Positions 14,094-20,590 of a stretch of DNA of 20,590 nt are shown in pieces. Positions within the stretch are counted from its first letter, which is position 1, and each line of letters starts with the position of its first letter. Position numbers and translations under genes: made by a program. The notes beneath the pieces were generated by a model, which saw only the letters and a list, made by a program, of their open reading frames with translations, had not been told where the DNA came from and did not search any database. The stretch comes from Candidatus Treponema excrementipullorum (GTDB lineage: Bacteria > Spirochaetota > Spirochaetia > Treponematales > Treponemataceae). Where the stretch lies: assembly GCA_018883625.1 (NCBI GenBank), contig JAHLFV010000197.1:1-20590 (forward strand). Direction: 5' to 3'.

Positions 14094-14106
14094 GGGGCTT
14101 TTTTTT
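14075..14106. terminator. Terminator-like hairpin upstream of queD
   Basis: AAAAAAG (14075-14081) pairs with CTTTTTT (14098-14104), and CCTT (14083-14086) with AAGG (14092-14095), with small internal mismatches. T-runs follow on both strands. It stands between the divergent queD and gap promoters and would block leftward transcription before the queD start, or rightward antisense transcription from queD. Confidence 0.5.
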
Positions 14107-14161
14107 GAAGAATACAAAAGTTTTATTTCATATCCAAAAGATATTTAAAATGTTCGTCCCG

Positions 14162-14190
14162 TTGACAGAAAATCCACAAAATCATATAAT
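14162..14190 (+). promoter_or_regulatory. Consensus sigma-70-type promoter of gap
   Basis: TTGACA (14162-14167) and TATAAT (14185-14190) are exact consensus boxes with a 17-base spacer. Transcription should start near 14197, giving a leader of about 27 bases that contains TAGGAG nine bases before ATG 14224. This is the strongest promoter in the window. Confidence 0.88.
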
Positions 14191-14223
14191 TTAGTAAATT
14201 TTTATAGATAGGAGTACCTTGGT

Positions 14224-15222
14224 ATGATTAAAGTAGGTATTAACGGTTTTGGTCGTATTGGTCGTATGGTTTTCCGTGCAGCTGTAGAAAATTTTGCAAA
14301 CGATATCCAGATTGTAGGTATTAATGACCTCTTGGATCCCGATTATCTTGCTTATATGCTGAAATATGACTCTGTTCACGGAATTTTCAACGGAGATATT
14401 AAAGTTGAAGGCAACTACTTGGTTGTAAACGGGAACAAGATTCGCTTGACAGCAGAAATGGATCCTGCAAATCTTAAGTGGAACGAAGTTGGAGCAGATG
14501 TTGTTGTTGAATCAACAGGTCTTTTCCTTGAAGATGAAAAAGCACGCAAACACATTACAGCCGGTGCTAAAAAAGTTATCATGTCAGCACCTTCTAAAGA
14601 TGCAACACCTATGTTCGTATACGGTGTAAACCACACAACATATAAAGGACAGGACATTATTTCTAATGCTTCTTGTACAACAAACTGTTTGGCTCCTATT
14701 TCTAAAGTTCTTAACGACAAATTCGGAATCAAACGCGGTCTTATGACAACAATCCACGCTGCTACAGCTACACAGAAAACTGTAGACGGTCCTTCAAAGA
14801 AAGACTGGAGAGGTGGACGCGGTATTCTTGAAAACATGATTCCTTCTTCAACAGGTGCTGCAAAGGCTGTTGGTAAGGTTCTTCCCGAATTGAACGGAAA
14901 ATTGACAGGTATGTCTGTACGTGTTCCTACTTCTGACGTTTCTTTCGTAGACTTGACAGTTGAATTGAACAAAGAATGTACATACGAAGAAATCTGTGCT
15001 GCTATGAAAGCTGCTTCTGAAGGTGAATTGAAAGGTATTCTCGGTTACACAGAAGACGCTGTTGTTTCTACAGATTTCCGTGGTGATGCTCGTACATCTA
15101 TCTTTGATGCAAAAGCCGGTATTCAGTTGGACAAAACATTCGTTAAAGTATGTTCATGGTATGATAACGAATGGGGATACTCCAACAAAGTATTGGAAAT
15201 GGCTCGCGTAATCGCAAAATAA
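14224..15222 (+). CDS. gap: Glyceraldehyde-3-phosphate dehydrogenase (type I)
   Basis: Oxidises and phosphorylates glyceraldehyde 3-phosphate with NAD+ to 1,3-bisphosphoglycerate in glycolysis; a cytoplasmic tetramer. The NAD-binding start GINGFGRIGR at 5-14 is followed by GINDLLDP, whose Asp35 favours NAD over NADP. The active-site stretch SNASCTTNCLAP carries C151, and H178 lies in TTIHAATATQ. The C-terminal WYDNEWGYSNKVLEMA is canonical. Length (332 residues) is normal. Codon use differs from most neighbours, with Thr mostly ACA and Ala and Val mostly ending in T or A, as expected for a very highly expressed gene. This agrees with its consensus promoter, good ribosome site and own terminator. 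A monocistronic unit. Confidence 0.98.
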   Translation: MIKVGINGFGRIGRMVFRAAVENFANDIQIVGINDLLDPDYLAYMLKYDSVHGIFNGDIKVEGNYLVVNGNKIRLTAEMDPANLKWNEVGADVVVESTGLFLEDEKARKHITAGAKKVIMSAPSKDATPMFVYGVNHTTYKGQDIISNASCTTNCLAPISKVLNDKFGIKRGLMTTIHAATATQKTVDGPSKKDWRGGRGILENMIPSSTGAAKAVGKVLPELNGKLTGMSVRVPTSDVSFVDLTVELNKECTYEEICAAMKAASEGELKGILGYTEDAVVSTDFRGDARTSIFDAKAGIQLDKTFVKVCSWYDNEWGYSNKVLEMARVIAK

Positions 15223-15247
15223 GTTTTGCAGATAACGTAAGTTAACA

Positions 15248-15279
15248 AAAAACCCGGCTCTTTTTGGAGTCGGGTTTTT
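15248..15279. terminator. Bidirectional terminator between gap and the rarA fusion gene
   Basis: AAAAACCCG (15248-15256) pairs with CGGGTTTTT (15271-15279), and CTC (15258-15260) with GAG (15267-15269), closing on a TTTTTG loop. It ends in T bases on the plus strand and, because of the leading A-run, also on the minus strand. It can serve gap and the minus-strand operon that ends at 15369. Confidence 0.88.
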
Positions 15280-15368
15280 ACTTTTTAAAACAAAAAACAA
15301 ATACTATAAATAAGGATGAAGTATCGGGGGCCTTGTGGGTTTGCATGAAAAAGATATGATAAATCAGG

Positions 15369-17882
15369 TTATTCTGCTAAGGTGTCTTCAATAAGAAAAA
15401 CTGCTGCCTTATAATTCCAATCAAGAGTTTGTTTATCAGCCAGAGCAATCAGGGCATTTTTTACGGTTTGTATTTCTTCGGAAGTAAGATGTAATGATAG
15501 GAAGTTTCCGTAAGAGGAGTCCGGAGCAAACCATCGAGCTATTTCTTCTTTCTTAATCGCCCTTTTCTCTGTGTAAGAATACAGTTTGCATGCAACGGAA
15601 AACTGCTTTTGATTTGTACCGGAACCGTTACAACCACTGATTGTGTAAAAATCTTCAGTACAAAAATTTTGAGGAGAAATAATACCCGTTTGTACTTCAT
15701 CGGAAACAGAGAGTTGAGCATCTCTGTCATCGGAAGTCGGTATTTCGTCGCCAAAAGCGAGTATACGGGAAGCTTTTGTTTCATCCCAAGAAAAAAGAGG
15801 GTTATCTTTATTGGTAAAAAAACTGTTTTCTGCTACATGCATTTTTTCTATCAGAGTGGCAGATACGGAAGGCGCATTACTTTTTTGTAAAATCTCTCCT
15901 AGGCGCTGGCCCTTACAGGGGATTTTTTGGTGAAGAATAAGTTTCCAACCCGGTGCTAAAAGGGATTGCTTTTTTGCAGTCAGCAGCGAATTACGAAAAG
16001 TATAAATACTCTCTTCTGTTGTAAACATATCTCTGAAAAAAAGTCTGTCGTAGGACATGTCTCCCAAATCCTGAAGGGGAATAACAAAAGCTCCGGGAAG
16101 AAGGGAATTTTTTGTTGCTAAAACGGTTAGTTTGGGGCGATCGATGTTTTCCAAAGTAGAACCGTATTGTTGCAAAATATCTTTACCGGCAGAAGTACTG
16201 CATACGCCGGCTGTTACACCTTCCGGACTTCTCCTGAGACATTCCCATAAAAGCGAGCCATCATCTATATTCCAAATAAAATTGCGGTAATGCCGGAAAA
16301 GTTGAGCCGGTTGCAACATGTGTTCCCGGGTTTCCTGTAAAATTTCTCCCCGATTGCCTGTTAAACGACGTTGCCATGCAGTTTCAGCTCTTTGAAGTGT
16401 TTTTTCTTTGGCAGCATCTGGGGGACTAAAGGTTAATTGTTCTTCTGTTTTGGCAGCTTTAGTTTTGTGAACTTGTTGCCACCATTGGTCTTCTATGTTA
16501 CCTGCGGAATCACCGTTAAAACCCTTTTCTTCTTCCAATAACGCAGCTATTTGAAGCTCCCGACGGGATAAAACTTCTTCCTTAATGGTTTTTTCGTATC
16601 CTTGATCACTGGGATTGTAAAAGACTCTGCCGGAAAGAGTATCCGGTAAATATTGCTGAGGTACCCAGTGATCTTTGTAAGCATGGGGATACATGTAACC
16701 TGAGCCATGCCCGAAACCTTCTGCGTCTCTGTTGCCGTCTTTCAAATGATTGGGAACTTCAGCGTCTTCTTTTTCCACTGCAGATAAAGCATCGAAAAAA
16801 GCTAAACTGCTGTTAGATTTTGGTGCCGTTGCTAAATATAGGGTGGCGTGAGCTAAATGATAACGTCCTTCGGGCAAACCGACCCGATCAAAGGCTGCGG
16901 CACAACTTTCCACCACAGATAGGGCATAGGGATCTGCCAATCCTGTATCTTCACAGGCAGAAATCAGCATCCGACGGAATATAAAGTGGGGATCTTCTCC
17001 TGCTTTTACCATTCGTGCCAACCAATAGAGGGCAGCATCAGGATCTCTTCCCCGTAAACTTTTTATAAAGGCACTGATAACGTCGTAGTGATAGTCACCG
17101 TCTCTGTCATACAACACCACTTTTTTTTGAATGCTTTCTTCGGCTGCTTCTTTGCTGATATATATTTCCGAACCTTCCGGCGGCTGAGGGGGATTTCCCT
17201 GAGGATCCCAGTTTTCGGGAGTGGTTTCCACCGCCAGTTCCAAGGCATTCAAAAGGCTTCTGGCATCTCCGTTAGCTGTTTCGATTAAATGCTCCAATGC
17301 ACCTTCTTGAAAAACGACCTTCCACCTGCCGTAGCCCCGCTCTCTGTCTTTGAGGGCGGCTTGAGCAGCTTGTTCCAAGTGTTTTTTTTCCAAAGGTTTA
17401 AGCTGAAACACCCGGCTTCTGCTGACTAGAGCTTTGTTTACTTCAAAAAAAGGATTTTCGGTTGTGGCTCCTACCAAAATGATAGTACCGTTTTCTACCC
17501 AAGGCAGAAGAGCATCCTGTTGAGAACGATTCCACCGATGCACTTCATCTACAAAAAGAATGGTTCGTCTGCCATATAATTTGTAGTGTTGTTCCGCCTG
17601 GGCTATAGCTTCTCTGATATTTTGAACACCGGTCAACACTGCATTTAGAGTAATAAAATTACTTTTTGTATGACTGGCTATGACTCGGGCTAGGGTTGTT
17701 TTTCCTGTACCCGGCGGACCGTAAAAAATAACGGAGGTGAGTTGGTCTGCGGCTATAGCCCGGCGTAAAAGTCGGCCTTTACCTACGATATGTTCTTGAC
17801 CGATGTATTCGTCCAGATTTCTGGGCCGCATTCTGGCAGCGAGAGGCTCTTTATTTGTCTGTCTTGAATCAAATAAGTCCAT
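15369..17882 (-). CDS. rarA: RarA/MgsA-type AAA+ ATPase fused to a long C-terminal domain
   Basis: Residues 1 to about 440 are a full RarA (MgsA/WRNIP1 family), an ATPase that acts at stalled replication forks with single-strand-binding protein and recombination factors. Walker A GPPGTGKT is at 55-62, Walker B FVDEVHRW at 110-117, sensor 1 GATTENP at 138-144, and a likely arginine finger in SRSRVFQL at 154-161. The clamp-loader-like C-terminal part ends near LPDTLSGRVFYNP (412-423). RarA proteins normally stop near here. This one continues to 837. The tail (about 500-837) has features of a class I methyltransferase fold, including APGWKLILHQKIP (643-655), but the glycine-rich SAM loop is not recognisable, so it may be inactive. 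It ends the operon behind the barrel and lipoprotein genes, 16 bases after the latter, with only a weak ribosome site. Confidence 0.88.
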   Translation of the reverse strand: MDLFDSRQTNKEPLAARMRPRNLDEYIGQEHIVGKGRLLRRAIAADQLTSVIFYGPPGTGKTTLARVIASHTKSNFITLNAVLTGVQNIREAIAQAEQHYKLYGRRTILFVDEVHRWNRSQQDALLPWVENGTIILVGATTENPFFEVNKALVSRSRVFQLKPLEKKHLEQAAQAALKDRERGYGRWKVVFQEGALEHLIETANGDARSLLNALELAVETTPENWDPQGNPPQPPEGSEIYISKEAAEESIQKKVVLYDRDGDYHYDVISAFIKSLRGRDPDAALYWLARMVKAGEDPHFIFRRMLISACEDTGLADPYALSVVESCAAAFDRVGLPEGRYHLAHATLYLATAPKSNSSLAFFDALSAVEKEDAEVPNHLKDGNRDAEGFGHGSGYMYPHAYKDHWVPQQYLPDTLSGRVFYNPSDQGYEKTIKEEVLSRRELQIAALLEEEKGFNGDSAGNIEDQWWQQVHKTKAAKTEEQLTFSPPDAAKEKTLQRAETAWQRRLTGNRGEILQETREHMLQPAQLFRHYRNFIWNIDDGSLLWECLRRSPEGVTAGVCSTSAGKDILQQYGSTLENIDRPKLTVLATKNSLLPGAFVIPLQDLGDMSYDRLFFRDMFTTEESIYTFRNSLLTAKKQSLLAPGWKLILHQKIPCKGQRLGEILQKSNAPSVSATLIEKMHVAENSFFTNKDNPLFSWDETKASRILAFGDEIPTSDDRDAQLSVSDEVQTGIISPQNFCTEDFYTISGCNGSGTNQKQFSVACKLYSYTEKRAIKKEEIARWFAPDSSYGNFLSLHLTSEEIQTVKNALIALADKQTLDWNYKAAVFLIEDTLAE

Positions 17883-17898
17883 AGTGCTGCCTAAGAAA

Positions 17899-18804
17899 TT
17901 ATTCTACGTTCCAGTTTCCCCGAGACTCATAATAGCCAAAGAGACCGTTTACACCGGAACCTACATTTCCTTCTAAAGCAGGAGCTGCATAAATCGCATC
18001 TCCATAAGCGAAAACTGCAAAATAGTTGTAACTGGATTTGACCATGGAAGGTGCATTAGGTCCGGGAAGCGTCTTTTCCGTTTTATCTGCAACGTTGTAA
18101 GATTTTACACCGGCATTGGTAGCAACGTAGAGTGTATTTTCGTCGGGGCTGAGGGCAATGGAATGTATTGTTTTGTTGACAGATATAAAGGAGGAGGTGT
18201 CCTCGCCTTGTTTGTAAATACTGTTTTCTTTTGCGTAGTACTCACCGCTGACAATGGAAGACTTTGGGGTTTTTCTCGGAGTAGGGGTAGAGCTTCCATT
18301 TAACTGTTTGTAAGAAACAGTTTCGCCATTTTTTATTTCAATATAGGCTGTACTGTTGGTTCCAGAGGCGGAATCGGCATTAAAAGCGGAACCTGTGTCA
18401 AAAATCGTGCTTATTTCTTCCCCACTGGCTAAGGTAATCGAAACCTCGTCCCATTTTTTGCCATCAGTTGTGGTGTGGAGTTGTTTCGTTGTCTTATTTG
18501 CATTATCAGTAGTAACACTCATAGCATACAAATTAGTTGCGTCTGCTGCCAATTTGATGATGTGTCCCGGAGGGGCGTCGACTTTGCTCCATCCCCTGAC
18601 AGCATCAGCATTTTTTACATATATGTTACCGTCACAGGCATAAAGGTTGTCCTTAAAATAAACTACGGAACCTACTAATCCTTTAATGACGGCTTCTTCT
18701 AATTTTGTCTCTTTATCAATCTGTCCTAACATGGTTACTTGGGGACAACCGAAGAGTATAAAGCTTATAGCCAAAAATCCTGATAAAAGAACTGTTTTTT
18801 TCAT
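17899..18804 (-). CDS. Putative lipoprotein with beta-propeller-like repeats
   Basis: A 301-residue secreted protein of unknown function. The start MKKTVLLSGFLAISFILFGC is a lipoprotein signal peptide ending in a spirochaete-style lipobox (LFGC), with lipidation expected at C20. The mature part repeats short strand patterns such as GSVVYFKDNLYACDGNIYVK, NLYAMSVTTD, HSIALSPDENTLYVATNAGV and YNYFAVFAYGDAIYAA, like blades of a beta-propeller. I do not assign a family. A Thr/Pro/Ser-rich stretch lies near the middle (SSTPTPRKTPKSS). AAGAGGT precedes ATG 18804. The barrel gene ends nine bases upstream, so the two are surely cotranscribed and may act together in the outer membrane. Confidence 0.82.
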   Translation of the reverse strand: MKKTVLLSGFLAISFILFGCPQVTMLGQIDKETKLEEAVIKGLVGSVVYFKDNLYACDGNIYVKNADAVRGWSKVDAPPGHIIKLAADATNLYAMSVTTDNANKTTKQLHTTTDGKKWDEVSITLASGEEISTIFDTGSAFNADSASGTNSTAYIEIKNGETVSYKQLNGSSTPTPRKTPKSSIVSGEYYAKENSIYKQGEDTSSFISVNKTIHSIALSPDENTLYVATNAGVKSYNVADKTEKTLPGPNAPSMVKSSYNYFAVFAYGDAIYAAPALEGNVGSGVNGLFGYYESRGNWNVE

Positions 18805-18813
18805 GAAAACCTC

Positions 18814-19518
18814 TTAGAAATGGTATCGGACTGTAAGAGCAGTATCAAAAATCACACCCATGTAAAAATCCTGTTTGGCAACCTGTGGCATCAAAGTAAT
18901 ACCGGTGGAAAGTCCAAAGGACCAACTGGGAGAAAACCTGTAAAATGCTCCTACTTCCGGTTTTGCGACAAAACCAAAATAAGTGTCGGTATTATAATTT
19001 TCAAAGGCAAAGCCTAATCCCAATGTCAGGGGAAATTCAAACTGATGAATGGTAGGTTGATACATCACTTTAAATAAAATAGGTACGTAGGTGAAAACAT
19101 TTTTTCCCACAGTAGTGGAATAGGCAAAACTGATATCCCCACCTAAAGCAAATACACTGTTTATAAAACGAGTGTACCCGATGGTTCCTGCACCTCCCAC
19201 ATACAACTGGGTGGGAGCCGGTTTTAGAGGAACATTTAACCGCAGGGATATATTGATAAACTGATCACCTTTTTGGTTCATTTTATACACAAAATCTTCT
19301 TGAAAATCAGATGGTTCCTGACTTGCTTCTGTGTCTGCTGTATTGTCTTCGGGAACAACTTCTTGTTTCGGGGTGTTTTCTGCAGGAGCGGTTTCCGTTT
19401 CAGTTTCCGGAGAAACTGTTACCGATTCATCTGTTGTTGCCGGTTCATCAGTGGTTTGGGCAAAGAAAAAACCTCCGGTAAGCAACAATATACAAAAAAC
19501 AGTAATGATTTTTTTCAT
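18814..19518 (-). CDS. Outer-membrane beta-barrel protein (TP0733-like, tentative)
   Basis: A 234-residue exported protein. Residues 1-20 are a signal peptide (MKKIITVFCILLLTGGFFFA, cleavage before Q21). Residues 21-75 are an acidic Thr/Glu/Pro-rich linker of low complexity. Residues about 85-234 show alternating amphipathic strands (QFINISLRLNVPL, QLYVGGAGTIGYTRF, FALGGDISFAYS, FPLTLGLGFAFENY, YFGFVAKPEVGAFYRF) and end in the aromatic signature TALTVRYHF, whose final Phe is the outer-membrane assembly signal. About eight strands would fit an OmpW-like or OmpA-like small barrel. As I recall, T. pallidum has a small barrel protein, TP0733, beside folD; the divergent folD here supports the match. 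GCGAGG lies about five bases before ATG 19518. First gene of the operon with the lipoprotein and RarA fusion. Confidence 0.82.
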   Translation of the reverse strand: MKKIITVFCILLLTGGFFFAQTTDEPATTDESVTVSPETETETAPAENTPKQEVVPEDNTADTEASQEPSDFQEDFVYKMNQKGDQFINISLRLNVPLKPAPTQLYVGGAGTIGYTRFINSVFALGGDISFAYSTTVGKNVFTYVPILFKVMYQPTIHQFEFPLTLGLGFAFENYNTDTYFGFVAKPEVGAFYRFSPSWSFGLSTGITLMPQVAKQDFYMGVIFDTALTVRYHF

Positions 19519-19554
19519 AAAACCTCGCTAGTAGCAAAAAAAACTAAAATCTTA

Positions 19555-19613
19555 TATAGTCAACTATACCTTATTTTATTCTTTAGGGGAAGTAACCCGT
19601 AAAATCAGGGTTA
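19555..19613. promoter_or_regulatory. Two inverted repeats in the barrel / folD divergent gap
   Basis: TATAGT (19555-19560) and ACTATA (19563-19568) are exact inverted repeats around two bases. TAACCC (19593-19598) and GGGTTA (19608-19613) are exact inverted repeats around nine bases. Both lie in the 172 bases between the divergent genes, where promoters must be. Possible -10 boxes include TAAAAT at 19600-19605 and TATACT at 19612-19617, but no clear -35 partners were found. They may be operators. Confidence 0.35.
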
Positions 19614-19690
19614 TACTTTTGTTCAAGGGTAAAATAGGGTGAACCGTATAGAAAACAACATCAGGGATTTTTTGTTACATAGGGGGATGT

Positions 19691-20569
19691 ATGGCTGCAC
19701 AGATTATAGACGGTTTTTCCATTGCTCAAAATGTTCGTGCAGGAGTAGGGGAAAAAGTAAAAGAGCTACAGGCACAAGGTGTAATTCCCTGTTTGGCTGT
19801 TGTTTTGGTTGGGGAAAATCCTGCAAGTATTTCCTATGTCACCGGAAAAGAAAAAGCTTTGGCAGAAGCAGGCATGAAAAGTTTGGATATTCGTTTACCG
19901 GAACAGACAACGGAAGAAGAATTATTGCAACGTATCGATACCCTAAACAAGGACAGTAGCGTTCACGGCATTTTGGTGCAGTTACCTCTTCCTCAACATA
20001 TAGACGAAGATAGAATTATCACGGCTATAAAACCGGAAAAAGATGTGGACGGCTTTCATCCTGTGAATGTGGGAAATATGATGATAGGGAAAAAATCTTT
20101 TTTACCCTGTACTCCCCACGGTGTGCTTGTGTTGCTTAAAACCATGGGAATTGAAACAAAGGGAAAACATGTCGTAATCGTGGGACGATCCAATATTGTG
20201 GGAAAGCCTTTGGGAATTTTATTTACCCGTCGGGAATACAATGCCACGGTTACAATCTGTCATACGGGAACAAAAGATTTATCCTATCACACAAAACAGG
20301 CTGATATTTTGGTAGCAGCGGCCGGCAGTCCCGGTATGATTACGGCTGATATGGTAAAGCCGGGAGCTGTAGTTATTGACGTAGGTGTAAACCGTATACC
20401 CGATGCTTCAAAGAAGAGTGGTTTTCGTTTGTGCGGAGATGTGGACTTTGAAGGTGTTAAAGAGGTTGCTTCCCATATAACGCCTGTTCCGAAAGGTGTG
20501 GGTCCCATGACTATTGCCATGTTGGTATTCAATACTTTGGAAGCAGCTGTAGCTTCCATCAAGGCCTAA
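19691..20569 (+). CDS. folD: Bifunctional methylenetetrahydrofolate dehydrogenase / methenyltetrahydrofolate cyclohydrolase FolD
   Basis: Interconverts 5,10-methylene-, 5,10-methenyl- and 10-formyl-tetrahydrofolate with NADP+ in the cytoplasm, feeding purine and formyl-methionine synthesis. The catalytic pair is Y49 and K53 in SISYVTGKEKA. Further family motifs are VQLPLPQHI, DVDGFHPVNVG, PCTPHGV, the cofactor loop VGRSNIVGKPLG, DVGVNR and the C-terminal signature TPVPKGVGPMTIAML. Length (292 residues) is normal and the gene is complete. AGGGGG at 19681-19686 lies about five bases before ATG 19691 and decides the start over the out-of-frame ATG at 19687. It is divergent from the barrel gene; nothing follows it within the window. 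Confidence 0.97.
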   Translation: MAAQIIDGFSIAQNVRAGVGEKVKELQAQGVIPCLAVVLVGENPASISYVTGKEKALAEAGMKSLDIRLPEQTTEEELLQRIDTLNKDSSVHGILVQLPLPQHIDEDRIITAIKPEKDVDGFHPVNVGNMMIGKKSFLPCTPHGVLVLLKTMGIETKGKHVVIVGRSNIVGKPLGILFTRREYNATVTICHTGTKDLSYHTKQADILVAAAGSPGMITADMVKPGAVVIDVGVNRIPDASKKSGFRLCGDVDFEGVKEVASHITPVPKGVGPMTIAMLVFNTLEAAVASIKA

Positions 20570-20590
20570 GTGTACTGAGTAACAAAAGAC

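Noticed and set aside
14058..14223. preQ1 riboswitch ahead of queD
   Set aside because: queD in other bacteria is often under such control, but here the best promoter leaves almost no leader and I do not see a C-rich loop and A-rich tail arrangement in the region.
14415..14972. 185-codon open frame on the minus strand opposite gap
   Set aside because: It is a shadow produced by the strongly biased codon use of gap; the gap protein is beyond doubt and the antisense product has no domain or good start.
1..20590. Mobile elements, CRISPR arrays, tRNA or rRNA genes
   Set aside because: No transposase, integrase, regularly spaced repeats or tRNA/rRNA-like sequences were seen; the gaps are short and carry mainly promoters and terminators.

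Overview
The window looks like chromosomal DNA of a spirochaete, most likely Treponema or a close relative. The evidence is indirect. It holds a chemotaxis cluster (receptor, CheR, CheB), an outer-membrane barrel gene divergent from folD (as I recall, the TP0733/TP0732 region of T. pallidum is arranged this way), a RarA-type ATPase with a long extra tail, and fairly AT-rich, strand-switching small operons. I see no phage, transposon, CRISPR, tRNA or rRNA.

Layout. (1) 1-1045, minus: N-terminal part of a methyl-accepting chemotaxis receptor cut by the window edge. A 471-base gap follows with only weak signals. (2) 1526-4040, plus: low-molecular-weight tyrosine phosphatase, cheR, cheB. (3) 4047-6158, minus: polyprenyl diphosphate synthase, TPR protein, RseC-like membrane protein, reading right to left as an operon. 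(4) 6277-7865, plus: rlmE and a LysM/M23 envelope peptidase, coupled by overlapping stop and start codons and closed by a strong bidirectional terminator. (5) 8019-9675, minus: an unrecognised 362-residue protein overlapping an XRE-cupin regulator. (6) 9774-13391, plus: hisH, hisF and a large Fe-S flavoenzyme of the enoate reductase type. (7) 13617-14057, minus: queD. (8) 14224-15222, plus: gap, with a textbook promoter and terminator. (9) 15369-19518, minus: outer-membrane barrel, lipoprotein and the RarA fusion, tightly packed. (10) 19691-20569, plus: folD.

How the genes fit together. CheR and CheB set the methylation level of receptors like the one at the left edge, and so adapt swimming behaviour. 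The polyprenyl synthase, the LysM peptidase and the barrel/lipoprotein pair serve the envelope. HisH and HisF together form imidazole glycerol phosphate synthase, but no other histidine gene is present here. QueD (queuosine), RlmE (23S rRNA) and FolD (one-carbon units) are housekeeping genes.

The most unusual points are: the RarA protein with an extra tail of about 390 residues that resembles a degenerate methyltransferase; the isolated hisHF pair; and a recurring gene-start layout in which the -10 box lies 6 to 13 bases before the start codon with no Shine-Dalgarno site (polyprenyl synthase, 362-residue gene, hisH, queD, perhaps cheR). Most genes inside the operons have clear Shine-Dalgarno sites. 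This suggests leaderless mRNAs at operon heads.
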